This document shows, in pieces, positions 46,501 through 54,183 of a stretch of 64,000 nucleotides of DNA. Below the pieces are notes generated by a model. It did not search any database, had not been told where the DNA came from, and saw only the letters and a list, made by a program, of their open reading frames with translations. Within the stretch, counting starts at the first letter, position 1. Every line of letters begins with the position of its first letter. Position numbers and translations under genes: made by a program. Origin of the DNA: Clostridium thermarum (lineage in GTDB: Bacteria; Bacillota; Clostridia; Clostridiales; Clostridiaceae); contig NZ_CP040924.1 in assembly GCF_006351925.1 (NCBI RefSeq), forward strand, positions 12,501 to 76,500. Reading direction: 5' to 3'.

Positions 46501-47036
46501 AGAACAAAAAAGAGCTGGAGCATATTTATAGCAATATTGATGATATTGCAAAACTTGTGGAAGGAAATAAGTTTGTTGAGTTTGTTGCATTGAATCAGCT
46601 GAAATACATTTGTATTGAAGCATCTAAAAGACTGAAAAACATTACTGGCGGGAGATATGCACTGGAAATAGATGGCTCAGGCAACTTTATAATGCGTGAT
46701 GACTTCAACGGAGGTTGCAGAAGGGCTACCGGAACCTTGTCCGGTGGAGAGACCTTCTTAACGTCACTTTGCCTGGCCCTGGCTCTGTCTTCACAAATAC
46801 AGTTAAAGGGCAGTGCTCCTCTGGAATTCTTCTTCTTGGATGAGGGTTTTGGAACCTTGGACAATGATCTTCTGGATGTTGTAATGGATTCACTTGAAAG
46901 ACTGCATTCTGACAGGCTTTGTGTGGGTATCATAAGCCATGTTGAAGAATTAAAGGCCAGAGTTCCGGTTAAACTTCTCGTTGATCCGCCCCGGCACGGA
47001 ATAAGAGGTAGCAAAGTAAAGGTCGAATTAAGTTAA
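43500..47036 (+). CDS. sbcC: Exonuclease SbcCD subunit C
   Basis: 1178 residues, SMC/Rad50-like. Walker A (GPTGSGKSTVLDAM) is near residue 36. Long coiled coils run to a zinc hook at C587-P-V-C590 (CPVCGSKHHP) and back. The C-terminal ABC signature LSGGETF and Walker B FFFLDEGFGTLD follow. It is the ATPase that gates the SbcD nuclease. It overlaps sbcD by 4 bases and relies on coupled translation. Confidence 0.97.
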   Translation: MKPRKLKIKGLNSFVEEQVIDFSQLTEKGLFGIFGPTGSGKSTVLDAMTIALYGSIARDTREFMNTNCDMLSVSYEFEILYSGQRKVYCAERVLNRDKNGSYKSKHVILTEQDKENSRVVIAEGVTDVKENVERILGLTSEDFTRSVVLPQGKFSEFLKLTGKDRRNMLERLFGLERFGKKLGDRIKARRKELNDSLNIVIGRVKTYEEQGISEDNYKELKELYSALESKRENIRQEKERLDKEYELNKNVWELQLELAEYENKYKELSEQESKIESKRVQLADAQNAWKVKPYFDELKSTEFKVREIEEEIQKIRLQLDASTTKLSAKDKEYKYWYEKKEKELPELIQKEADLTRAMEILSKLKLIEVDRQSLLKEYSEKNKVLADTNKKIELFDERLKALIAERQLGEKRLEDLNVDPAYRDDINKLANLQQEHIKLNKSINDLKLRLHTKKSLISSLEIELKEVILQKDEKFKEIAVTEEKMCQIMTTPPPDNSLLFEKKDKIFKLEKLIEELQSFKAKKEEINSELADIDKKLEGLNTEHERLLSESKFISENIISLEKDIAEGQLKHAAYTLAMGLKEDQPCPVCGSKHHPALAIEENDAYSELIKEKETIVKKQKDLEESIRKIEVEITMQKKNRDYVAAYLEPLENQYRGLELELAVREKEGAEKEFASISSSIENWNKNKDTLEKQLTLVKESKVMVEQKEIMLTEKLKAEKTALSEISADIKDNEGKLQPIVDEVNRLKALYKVEDADKLQKEIRDKEKEGREIQLKVKKINEEITAITNHREELVKAKSSLEVDIARILESGKEKRTVIDREYQYIQQLSEGRDVQKYVEEVTTSKSVLIEAEAKARKEYESCSEENRRLNDTLLKETTNVNILRIQAAEQKERLEEQLKTHGFGDVSIIEEKLLSQEVMKAMEEQITSFDNSRNKIKLNIDRIHLKIGDKRLKEEEWKALISHREEINITFEENIKEIAAVAHRIKEMESNLAEYKSLLKNKKELEHIYSNIDDIAKLVEGNKFVEFVALNQLKYICIEASKRLKNITGGRYALEIDGSGNFIMRDDFNGGCRRATGTLSGGETFLTSLCLALALSSQIQLKGSAPLEFFFLDEGFGTLDNDLLDVVMDSLERLHSDRLCVGIISHVEELKARVPVKLLVDPPRHGIRGSKVKVELS

Positions 47037-47066
47037 ATAAAGTAATTAGATTTATTGAAATTTTTT

Positions 47067-47095
47067 GAAGGACTTTCCTGTAACATGTAGAATAT
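47067..47095 (+). promoter_or_regulatory. SigH-like promoter upstream of histidine kinase
   Basis: GAAGGACTT (47067-47075), 11 bases, GTAGAATAT (47087-47095). The B. subtilis SigH consensus is RNAGGAWWW-N11/12-RNNGAATWW. The -10 is a perfect match and the -35 has one mismatch (C for W). It lies about 70 bases before the kinase start. Confidence 0.6.
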
Positions 47096-47164
47096 ATTTA
47101 TGTGTTGGAAAAACATAGGAGTAAAGGCAATATTTCAACTTGATGTTTTTCGTGAGGGGTTATT

Positions 47165-48430
47165 ATGGAAAGTAAAAGATCTTTTATTAATAGTGATGAA
47201 AAGTATCTTTTGAGTTTCGACACAAGTATTTTTGATATGATTAATGATGGTGTAATTATAAAAAGAGAGGACACCATTATCTTTTGTAATCCGTCAGCCA
47301 GGAAAATTCTTTATAAGCGTTGCAAAGCACGAATAGAAGGTATGAATATAAGTGAACTGATTACACCTACTTTCGATTACCAAAAGACATATGAAGAATA
47401 TCTTGAAAAAACAAAAACTAATATAGAGGTGTTACCTACATCTATTACCTTTTATAGAAAATGTGATGGAAGAGAAATAGCCTTAGAATGTTCTAGTAGA
47501 AAGATATATTGCGAGGGTAATACCCTATACCTTGAAGTTATGAAGCCCTTATCTAAAGAAACTCAAGAAGAAATTTACAGATTGGAAAACGAAAAAACTA
47601 AGAAACTGCTGGCAGAGGCCCTTGAGTGCGATAGGATAAAAACAGAGTTTTTTGAAAATCTATCCCATGAATTCAGAACTCCTTTAAATGTGATTTTGGG
47701 CATCATACAGCTTCAAGATCACGTATATAAAAACAACGACTTTAACAATGTTATGAGTAATTATAAAAAGTATAATGAAATACTAAAACAAAATTGCTAC
47801 AGGCTTGTGAGAATGATTAATAATGTATTGGATATGACCAAAATAGAATCCGGTTATATGATTCTAAATTTGAAGAATGCCAATATTGTCAATACCGTTG
47901 AGGATATAACCATGTCTGTGGTGGATTATGCCAAAAGTCTTGGTATAAGAATAATCTTTGATACAGATGTAGAAGAAAAGTATATGGCTTTTGATGCAGA
48001 CAATATGGAAAGAATAATCTTAAATTTATTATCTAATGCTGTTAAATTTACTCCAGAGGGCAGATGCGTTTATGTAACAGTAAAAGATAAAGATGAAAAT
48101 GTAGTGATTTCAATAAAAGATGAAGGCGAGGGAATTCCTCGTGAAAAGCAGAAATTCATGTTTAAAAGATTTATGCAAGGGCACAGTAATATGGAAAAGA
48201 AAAGAGCCGGTACCGGAATAGGCTTGTCTTTAGTTAAATCCCTTGTGGAGCTGCATGGCGGCAAGATAAGCTTTAAGAGTGAACTTGGAAAAGGCAGTGA
48301 ATTTATCATAACCTTGCCGGTATATACGGTGGAAGAGAAGGAAAGTGGATCAGACTTCAAAATGCCCAGTCAAAATAATGTTGAAAGAGTATCCATAGAA
48401 TTTTCTGACATATATAATTTAAATGTATAG
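47165..48430 (+). CDS. Orphan PAS-domain sensor histidine kinase
   Basis: 421 residues with no transmembrane segment. A PAS domain (about 20-135) is followed by a HisKA domain with phospho-acceptor H168 (NLSHEFRTPLNVI) and a HATPase domain with NLLSNAVKFTPEG, DEGEGIPRE and GTGIGLSLVKSL. No response regulator gene is adjacent. Soluble orphan kinases of clostridia often feed Spo0A, and the SigH-like promoter here agrees with a sporulation link; this is inference. GTGAGGGG lies before the ATG. Confidence 0.9.
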   Translation: MESKRSFINSDEKYLLSFDTSIFDMINDGVIIKREDTIIFCNPSARKILYKRCKARIEGMNISELITPTFDYQKTYEEYLEKTKTNIEVLPTSITFYRKCDGREIALECSSRKIYCEGNTLYLEVMKPLSKETQEEIYRLENEKTKKLLAEALECDRIKTEFFENLSHEFRTPLNVILGIIQLQDHVYKNNDFNNVMSNYKKYNEILKQNCYRLVRMINNVLDMTKIESGYMILNLKNANIVNTVEDITMSVVDYAKSLGIRIIFDTDVEEKYMAFDADNMERIILNLLSNAVKFTPEGRCVYVTVKDKDENVVISIKDEGEGIPREKQKFMFKRFMQGHSNMEKKRAGTGIGLSLVKSLVELHGGKISFKSELGKGSEFIITLPVYTVEEKESGSDFKMPSQNNVERVSIEFSDIYNLNV

Positions 48431-48449
48431 TGAAAATAATATTTAAGGG

Positions 48450-48484
48450 CACAATTATACGAAAAAATCAAGTAGTATAATTGT
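48450..48484 (+). terminator. Hairpin after the histidine kinase gene
   Basis: CACAATTATAC / GTATAATTGTG, 11 bp with a 13-base loop, followed by TCATATTTT. A moderate terminator. Confidence 0.6.
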
Positions 48485-48508
48485 GTCATATTTTCCACCT
48501 AAAAAAAT

Positions 48509-48537
48509 TTGCAATTTTTTAACCTTTATGCTATATT
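48509..48537 (+). promoter_or_regulatory. Promoter of tRNA-Arg
   Basis: TTGCAA (48509-48514), 17 bases, TATATT (48532-48537), 15 bases before the tRNA. Confidence 0.7.
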
Positions 48538-48552
48538 ATTTATGTTAATTAT

Positions 48553-48629
48553 GCAGCGGTAGCTCAGTTGGATAGAGTAGCTGGCTACGAACCAGTTGGT
48601 CGGGGGTTCGAATCCTCTCCGCTGCACCA
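48553..48629 (+). tRNA. tRNA-Arg (ACG)
   Basis: 77 bases, acceptor GCAGCGG/CCGCTGC, anticodon stem GCTGG/CCAGT with loop CTACGAA (anticodon ACG, read as ICG for CGU/CGC/CGA), T-arm GGGTTCGAATCCT, and encoded CCA. It has its own promoter and terminator. Confidence 0.96.
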
Positions 48630-48639
48630 TAAAGCATTG

Positions 48640-48679
48640 AAAATACAGGGTTTGCAGAAATGCAAGTCCTGTATTTTTT
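48640..48679 (+). terminator. Terminator of tRNA-Arg
   Basis: AAAATACAGG / CCTGTATTTT with an inner TTGCA/TGCAA helix, ending in a T run. It excludes the longer upstream start of the next gene. Confidence 0.9.
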
Positions 48680-48767
48680 AATATCTACTGCTGGATTGCA
48701 CAATATGTCCCATCTTGCTACAATATTTCTATTAAGTAGAGACATGAGTAACAAGGGGGGCAATTTA

Positions 48768-49661
48768 GTGAAGAGTAAGTATGGATGGTTAATTTATAAC
48801 GGTGGCTTAATATCCCATAAATTTGAAGAGATAAATAACTGGTATAAAGAATCAGCAGCAAAGATGGGCATAGAATTAGAGTTATTAAAAAACAATGAAG
48901 TTTACAGCACAATTGAAAATAATTCTGCTACAGTAAAGCTTGAGAGGGTAAAAAAGGAACCGGATTTCATCTTGTTTATGGATAAGGATATAAGGTTGGC
49001 TAAACATCTGGAGCTATTGGGATATAAGCTTTTTAACAGTTCTAAGACAATTGAAAACTGTGATGATAAAATACTGACCTATCAAATTCTTGCTAATAAT
49101 AATATAAAAATGCCAAAGACCATAATTTCTCCCATGATGTATAAAGGAACGGTAGAAACAGACACAGGATTTATAGATTTTATAGAGAGTGAATGCGGCT
49201 ATCCCCTAGTAGTTAAAGAGGCCTTCGGCTCCTTTGGAGCACAAGTTTATTTAGTAAATAACAGGGAAGAACTGCTTGAAAAGAGAAGAGAACTGCTTTA
49301 CATACCACATTTATATCAGGAATTTATAGAAACAAGTAAAGGCAGAGATGTTCGAATACATGTTGCTGGAGATAAGGTGGTGGCCTCTATGCTTAGGACC
49401 TCTGAAACGGATTTTAGGGCCAACATATCAAATGGGGGAAAGATGCAGCAATATGAACCGGATGACAAGTTTCAAGAATTGGCAATTAGGGCTTCAAAAT
49501 TAGTAGGGGCAGATTTTTCAGGGGTAGATTTATTGTTTGGTGAAGATGAGGAGCCAATTATTTGTGAAGTTAATTCCAATGCTCACATTAAGAACATTTA
49601 TCAGTGTACAGGCATAGATGTAGCTGAACATATTTTTGAATATATACTGTGGAGAATTTAA
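48768..49661 (+). CDS. RimK-type ATP-grasp ligase, first of a pair
   Basis: 297 residues from GTG 48768, with AAGGGGGG 7 bases upstream. The longer open frame reaches back into the tRNA-Arg terminator and is rejected. The ATP-grasp fold is seen in PLVVKEAFGSFGAQVYLV (ATP-binding Lys and Gly-rich loop), RDVRIHVAGDKVVASMLR, and VDLLFGEDEEPIICEVNSNA (Mg-binding Glu/Asn). This matches RimK/LysX-type enzymes that join an amino acid to a carboxylate. The substrate is unknown. The next gene, one base downstream, encodes a divergent relative. Confidence 0.8.
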   Translation: MKSKYGWLIYNGGLISHKFEEINNWYKESAAKMGIELELLKNNEVYSTIENNSATVKLERVKKEPDFILFMDKDIRLAKHLELLGYKLFNSSKTIENCDDKILTYQILANNNIKMPKTIISPMMYKGTVETDTGFIDFIESECGYPLVVKEAFGSFGAQVYLVNNREELLEKRRELLYIPHLYQEFIETSKGRDVRIHVAGDKVVASMLRTSETDFRANISNGGKMQQYEPDDKFQELAIRASKLVGADFSGVDLLFGEDEEPIICEVNSNAHIKNIYQCTGIDVAEHIFEYILWRI

Positions 49662-49662
49662 A

Positions 49663-50517
49663 ATGAAGAGAGGACTTTTAATATATAACAGAGAAGATTA
49701 CGGGAAAAATAGTTGGTTTGCCAATGAGTTTATTAAAAATGCCAGCTTATATGATATGTATATAGAGTTGGTGTTTACTGATGAAATATCCCTTGAAATT
49801 CAAAACAGTTCCTTTTCGGTAGATATAAATGGAAAAGAGGCTGATAACCCCACCTTTGTCATTAATAGAAGCAGGGACAGTATTATAGGGAAGCATTTTG
49901 AATTAATGGGATGTAGGGTTTTTAACTCATCCTTGGTAACCGAAATATGCAATAATAAGGCTAAAACTCATCAAATAGTAAACAGTAAGGGCATAAAATC
50001 AGTGAAAACCTTGTTGTGCAACAAGAAATATTTTAAAACAAACAATATTAACCTGAGTTATCCCATAATTATAAAGTCTGTAGATGGACATGGTGGAAGT
50101 GAAGTATACAAGTTAGATAATTTAGAACAATTGAATAATAAAGTATCGGAGTTAAAAAGGGATGAATTTATCTTACAGGAGCTTTGTTCTAACCCTGGGA
50201 AGGATATAAGGGTATTTGTACTTGGAAGAGAAATAATAGCAGCTGTGAAGAGATATTCAGATAAGGGCTTTAAAGCTAACTTTTCCTTGGGCGGCGAATC
50301 GGAGAAGTATAATTTAAACTCAGTGGAAGAGGAAACTGTCAGAAGCATAATAAGTATTTTAGACTTTGATTTTGTTGGCATAGACTTTATTTTAGATAAT
50401 AAAAATAGGTTTCTATTTAACGAGATAGAGGATGTAGTTGGTACCAGAACACTATATAAGCACTATGATATAGATATTGTAAAGATGTATCTTGAACATA
50501 TGCGGAAAAATATATAA
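49663..50517 (+). CDS. RimK-type ATP-grasp ligase, second of a pair
   Basis: 284 residues from ATG 49663, with GGAGA upstream within the end of the first gene. The layout matches its neighbour: an N-terminal pre-ATP-grasp domain (LLIYNREDYGKNSWFA), PIIIKSVDGHGGSEVYKL, KDIRVFVLGREIIAAVKR, and FVGIDFILDNKNRFLFNEIE. The final motif has NEIED where the first has CEVNSN, so metal binding differs slightly. The two probably act on the same substrate, or as a heteromer. No substrate peptide gene is visible between or beside them. Confidence 0.8.
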   Translation: MKRGLLIYNREDYGKNSWFANEFIKNASLYDMYIELVFTDEISLEIQNSSFSVDINGKEADNPTFVINRSRDSIIGKHFELMGCRVFNSSLVTEICNNKAKTHQIVNSKGIKSVKTLLCNKKYFKTNNINLSYPIIIKSVDGHGGSEVYKLDNLEQLNNKVSELKRDEFILQELCSNPGKDIRVFVLGREIIAAVKRYSDKGFKANFSLGGESEKYNLNSVEEETVRSIISILDFDFVGIDFILDNKNRFLFNEIEDVVGTRTLYKHYDIDIVKMYLEHMRKNI

Positions 50518-50544
50518 ATGTGATTCCTATACATAGTTAATTTG

Positions 50545-50574
50545 TTGACAAAGGCTAGAAAACAATGATATATT
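50545..50574 (+). promoter_or_regulatory. Promoter of the metal-importer operon
   Basis: Perfect TTGACA (50545-50550), 18 bases, TATATT (50569-50574). Transcription should begin near 50581. Confidence 0.7.
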
Positions 50575-50583
50575 AAATTTGGG

Positions 50584-50679
50584 CCACGAAGGCTTCAAGT
50601 GTTATTATATTTAATTTATGTAATTCAAACCCACGAAGGGTTAAGTTTATTAAGCTTACCCATTGTGGGTTATTTTATT
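50584..50679 (+). promoter_or_regulatory. Leader with repeated CCACGAAGG and attenuator-like hairpin
   Basis: The sequence CCACGAAGG occurs twice (50584-50592, 50631-50639). The second copy begins a hairpin, AACCCAC (50628-50634) with GTGGGTT (50665-50671) plus an inner GGGT/ACCC, followed by ATTTTATTT just before the ribosome binding site of the permease gene. The first copy could compete for the same GTGG arm. This suggests attenuation, possibly metal-responsive. It does not match the known NiCo or cobalamin riboswitch patterns I can recall. Confidence 0.5.
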
Positions 50680-50697
50680 TGTAAAGGAGTGCTTATC

Positions 50698-51750
50698 ATG
50701 CATATGTCAGACGCTTTGATTTCCGCCGCTGTTGGAGGTACCATGCTGGCTGCCACCGGAGGTATTTCTACCTATTCTGTTAAGAAGATACATAACGATA
50801 TGGATGAAAAGAAAATTCCATTGATGGGGGTTATGGGGGCCTTTGTTTTTGCTGCTCAGATGATCAATTTTTCCATACCCGGTACAGGCTCCAGCGGCCA
50901 TATTGGAGGTGGTATGCTGCTTGCAATATTATTGGGTCCTTATGCCGGCTTTTTAACCATGGCAGCTGTTTTGTTGATACAAGCCTTGTTCTTTGGGGAT
51001 GGCGGACTACTGGCTTTTGGCTGCAATGTATTTAACCTGGGCTTTTACACATGTTTTATTGCCTACCCCTTGGTCTATAAAGGGTTTATCCGTAGAGGTT
51101 TTAAAGCTGAGAAAATATTCTTAGCTTCCATGATATCTGTGGTACTTGCACTTCAAATGGGGTCCTTCAGTGTAGTGCTTGAAACACTATTGTCAGGAAA
51201 GACTGAGCTGCCTTTTGGAACCTTTTTGATGTTAATGCAGCCAATTCATCTGGCTATTGGTATTGGTGAAGGGCTTATAACCGCAGCGGTAGTAACTTTT
51301 GTTTGGAGGTCAAGACCGGAGATTCTTGAAAAATCTGCTGCCGGTGAGGCCTTTGGTAATATTTCCATGAAGAAAGTTCTAACAGGACTAATGGTTTCAG
51401 TTATATTGATAGGGGGTGTACTCTCCTGGTTTGCTTCTACTAATCCTGATGGCTTGGAATGGTCCATGGAAAAAACTGCAGGGACTGCAGAGCTAGAAAC
51501 TCCGGGTGGAATCCATGAAATCTTGTCTAAAATTCAGGACAAGATAGCATTTTTACCGGATTACAGCTTTAAGGCTGAGGTATCCGGAAATGAAGAGAAA
51601 GCGGAGCCTTCCGAAGCGGTATGGCCTGTCGTGGATGCCGGAACCAGTGTTTCAGGTATAGTGGGTGGAGTCATGACCCTAGGTTTGGTAGCACTTACAG
51701 GAGTGGCTATCAGCGCGGTTAAAAGAAAGAAAAGGAAGGTTTCGGCTTAA
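50698..51750 (+). CDS. cbiM: ECF-type nickel/cobalt transporter permease, CbiM/NikM fused to a PDGLE domain
   Basis: 350 residues from ATG 50698 (AAAGGAG upstream). The N-terminus is Met-His-Met (MHMSDALIS), the metal-binding end characteristic of CbiM/NikM. Then come about seven membrane spans (GTGSSGHIGGGMLLAILLGP; FGCNVFNLGFYT). The C-terminal part has STNPDGLEWSMEK, the PDGLE domain that replaces a separate N subunit, with a last membrane span at about 325-345. Nickel is favoured over cobalt because hypB follows in the same run. Confidence 0.9.
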   Translation: MHMSDALISAAVGGTMLAATGGISTYSVKKIHNDMDEKKIPLMGVMGAFVFAAQMINFSIPGTGSSGHIGGGMLLAILLGPYAGFLTMAAVLLIQALFFGDGGLLAFGCNVFNLGFYTCFIAYPLVYKGFIRRGFKAEKIFLASMISVVLALQMGSFSVVLETLLSGKTELPFGTFLMLMQPIHLAIGIGEGLITAAVVTFVWRSRPEILEKSAAGEAFGNISMKKVLTGLMVSVILIGGVLSWFASTNPDGLEWSMEKTAGTAELETPGGIHEILSKIQDKIAFLPDYSFKAEVSGNEEKAEPSEAVWPVVDAGTSVSGIVGGVMTLGLVALTGVAISAVKRKKRKVSA

Positions 51751-51786
51751 TTATAACGGACAAACTTATAGAAGGATTTGATAAAT

Positions 51787-52593
51787 ATGGCTGACGTTAT
51801 AAGCACTATACATAATATGAGGCTTATGGATGAACTGGCAAGTAAGGATACCTTTATACATAGGCTTCATCCACTGATAAAGCTGGTGACAACTTTGGTA
51901 TATCTTACTTCCCTCATATCCATGGGACGGTATGAAGTTATGGGGCTTATCCCCTTTGCTTTATATCCCGTGTTAGTATTTTCACTGGCTGACCTACCGA
52001 TGGCTCCCATTTTAAGAAGAATACTGCTGGTGGAGCCTCTTATTATCGGCATTGGAATACTAAATCCTATTTTTGATAACTATACTGTAATGCTTGGTGG
52101 AATTACTATCTCCAGAGGTTGGATTACATTTGTATCTATATTTATAAAGTGCGGATTGACGGTGACAGCAAGTATCCTCTTGGTAGCCACTACCGGAATG
52201 GATAAGTTAGCCGCTGCAATGCGTATGCTCCGTATTCCCAAGATATTTGTTTTGCAGCTGTTGTTGACCTACCGCTATATCTCAGTGCTCATGGAGGAAG
52301 TTTCAAGGATGCTGAGAGCTTACTTCTTAAGAGCTCCCCGCCAGAAAGGCATAGAAATGAAAGCATGGGGGGCTTTTGCGGGACAGCTTCTTCTGAGAAC
52401 CCTGGACAGAGCACAAAGAGTTTATGAAGCTATGAGCTTACGGGGCTTTAACGGTGACATTAACCTAGGACGTATAGAGAAAACGGCCGTTAAAGACTAT
52501 ATATATTTGACCTTATGGTGTATATTTTTTATAATAGCAAGACTTTATAACATACCTATTATCATAGGTTCTTTGTTTACAGGAGTGATTTAA
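51787..52593 (+). CDS. cbiQ: ECF transporter transmembrane component, CbiQ/NikQ
   Basis: 268 residues from ATG 51787; AAGGA lies 10 bases upstream, whereas TTG 51778 is too near. About five membrane spans. The coupling motif typical of T components is present as RMLRAYFLRAPRQ and AYEAMSLRGFNG-like RVYEAMSLRGFNG. It joins the M subunit to the ATPase. It sits between the M and O genes. Confidence 0.9.
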   Translation: MADVISTIHNMRLMDELASKDTFIHRLHPLIKLVTTLVYLTSLISMGRYEVMGLIPFALYPVLVFSLADLPMAPILRRILLVEPLIIGIGILNPIFDNYTVMLGGITISRGWITFVSIFIKCGLTVTASILLVATTGMDKLAAAMRMLRIPKIFVLQLLLTYRYISVLMEEVSRMLRAYFLRAPRQKGIEMKAWGAFAGQLLLRTLDRAQRVYEAMSLRGFNGDINLGRIEKTAVKDYIYLTLWCIFFIIARLYNIPIIIGSLFTGVI

Positions 52594-52596
52594 TAT

Positions 52597-53355
52597 ATGA
52601 GCCATCACAAAATTGAAGTAAAATCTTTGCATTATTCCTATCCTGATGGATACGAGGCTATAAGGGACTTATCCTTTACAATACACCATGGTGAATCTGT
52701 GGGGATTATTGGAGCAAACGGTGCGGGAAAGTCCACCCTGCTTATGCTGCTTATGGGCCTTATATTTCCAAGTAAGGGGGAGGTGCTTGTAGGCGATATA
52801 CGCCTTACAAAAAAGACCCTGCCTATGATACGTCAAAGATTAGGTATGGTTTTTCAAAATTCGGATGATCAGCTTTTTATGACTACTGTATATGATGATG
52901 TAGCCTTTGGACCGAGAAACTACAAGCTGGAAGAAGAGGAAGTTGAAAAAAGGGTAGTAAGGGCCTTGGACTTGGTGGGTATATCCCACTTAAAGCATAG
53001 GGCGCCTTTTAAACTCTCCGGTGGGGAAAAACGGGCTGCTGCTATTGCTTCTGTTTTGTCTATGGAGCCGGACGTGCTGATAATGGACGAGCCTACTGGT
53101 GGTTTAGACCCGAAATCAAGACGGAGACTTATAAAGTTATTAAATAGCTTTGAGCATACAAAGATAATAACCAGCCATGATTTAGATCTTGTACTGGATA
53201 CCTGTAAAAGGGTTATTGTGATAAAAAACGGAGAGTTTGCTGCGGATGGTGAGGCTTCTGTAATCTTATCTGATGAAGAATTAATGCATGACTGTGGCTT
53301 GGAGCTTCCACTTTCAGTCCAGAATTGTAATCTATGTGGAAATGTGAAAGGTTAG
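52597..53355 (+). CDS. cbiO: ECF transporter ATPase, CbiO/NikO
   Basis: 252 residues. Walker A GANGAGKSTLLMLL, Q-loop FQNSDDQLF, signature LSGGEKRAAAIA, Walker B VLIMDEPTGGLD and switch His in ITSHDLDLV are all intact. It powers metal uptake together with the two upstream membrane proteins. Only 3 bases separate it from cbiQ. Confidence 0.94.
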   Translation: MSHHKIEVKSLHYSYPDGYEAIRDLSFTIHHGESVGIIGANGAGKSTLLMLLMGLIFPSKGEVLVGDIRLTKKTLPMIRQRLGMVFQNSDDQLFMTTVYDDVAFGPRNYKLEEEEVEKRVVRALDLVGISHLKHRAPFKLSGGEKRAAAIASVLSMEPDVLIMDEPTGGLDPKSRRRLIKLLNSFEHTKIITSHDLDLVLDTCKRVIVIKNGEFAADGEASVILSDEELMHDCGLELPLSVQNCNLCGNVKG

Positions 53356-53422
53356 ACCAAATAATGTGAGGCTAAATATTACTTTTAGTATAAATACCTG
53401 ATTAAATAAAGGAGTGGGACTT

Positions 53423-54088
53423 ATGGAAATCAAAGTTGTGAGACAAATATTAGAATGGAACATAGACTGCAGTAATGAGGTTAAGGATATATTAAAGGAA
53501 AAGAATATCTATATGATAAATGTAATGGGATCTCCCGGGGCAGGAAAAACAAGTTTAATAGTAGAACTTATAAAGCAGTTGAGAGAAGAATTTAAAGTTG
53601 GTGTTATTGAGGGAGATATAGCAGGACAAATTGATGCTGAAAAAATCGACAGTTTAGGTATTCCTGTGGTTCAACTTAATACTGAAGGAGCATGTCATAT
53701 AGAGGCTATGTCTATAAAAAATATTCTTGAATATTTTGACTTAGATAATTTAGATGTAATATTTATAGAGAATATAGGAAACTTGGTATGTCCGGCAGAA
53801 TTTCAAATAGGTGAAGACCTGAGAGTATCAATACTCAGCGTGCCGGAAGGTGATGATAAGCCGGAAAAATATCCATTGATGTTCACCGAGACGGATACTC
53901 TGGTTATAAACAAGCAGGATATGATAAAGTATTTTGACTTTGATGATGACAGGGTAGAAAGGGTTACAAAGGGATACAATAACAATATAAGTGTATTTAA
54001 GGTGTCCTCAAAGAATGGGGAAGGGGTAGGAGAACTTGCCCAGTATCTTAAGGAAAAGATTAAGGCCAAATTGCAGGATGCAGTATAA
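53423..54088 (+). CDS. hypB: Hydrogenase nickel incorporation GTPase HypB
   Basis: 221 residues from ATG 53423, with AAAGGAG 8-9 bases upstream. Walker A GSPGAGKTSL (about 40), EGDIAGQIDAEKI, the metal site in GACHIEAM and NLVCPAEF, and the guanine-specificity motif NKQD are present. It lacks the His-rich N-terminal tail of some HypB. HypB inserts nickel into [NiFe]-hydrogenase with HypA, neither hypA nor hydrogenase genes being in this window. It follows the metal importer by 67 bases. Confidence 0.93.
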   Translation: MEIKVVRQILEWNIDCSNEVKDILKEKNIYMINVMGSPGAGKTSLIVELIKQLREEFKVGVIEGDIAGQIDAEKIDSLGIPVVQLNTEGACHIEAMSIKNILEYFDLDNLDVIFIENIGNLVCPAEFQIGEDLRVSILSVPEGDDKPEKYPLMFTETDTLVINKQDMIKYFDFDDDRVERVTKGYNNNISVFKVSSKNGEGVGELAQYLKEKIKAKLQDAV

Positions 54089-54103
54089 GCTCAATATATA
54101 GTG

Positions 54104-54159
54104 AGGCTGTTGTTCAATAGTGAAAGTTAGTAGTACTTTTCTTCTATTGGCAACAGCCT
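54104..54159. terminator. Bidirectional terminator between hypB and KAS III-like gene
   Basis: AGGCTGTTG (54104-54112) with CAACAGCCT (54151-54159), plus inner AATAG/CTATT, between convergent genes; T-rich on the plus side. Confidence 0.75.
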
Positions 54160-54183
54160 TATTAATTTCCAGTTGTTTTTTTC

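Noticed and set aside
48660-48767. Longer N-terminus for the first ATP-grasp gene
   Set aside because: It would begin inside the tRNA-Arg terminator hairpin and has no ribosome binding site; GTG 48768 has an ideal one.
50520-50697. Cobalamin or NiCo riboswitch upstream of cbiM
   Set aside because: None of the conserved B12-box or NiCo junction blocks can be found; the leader is different.
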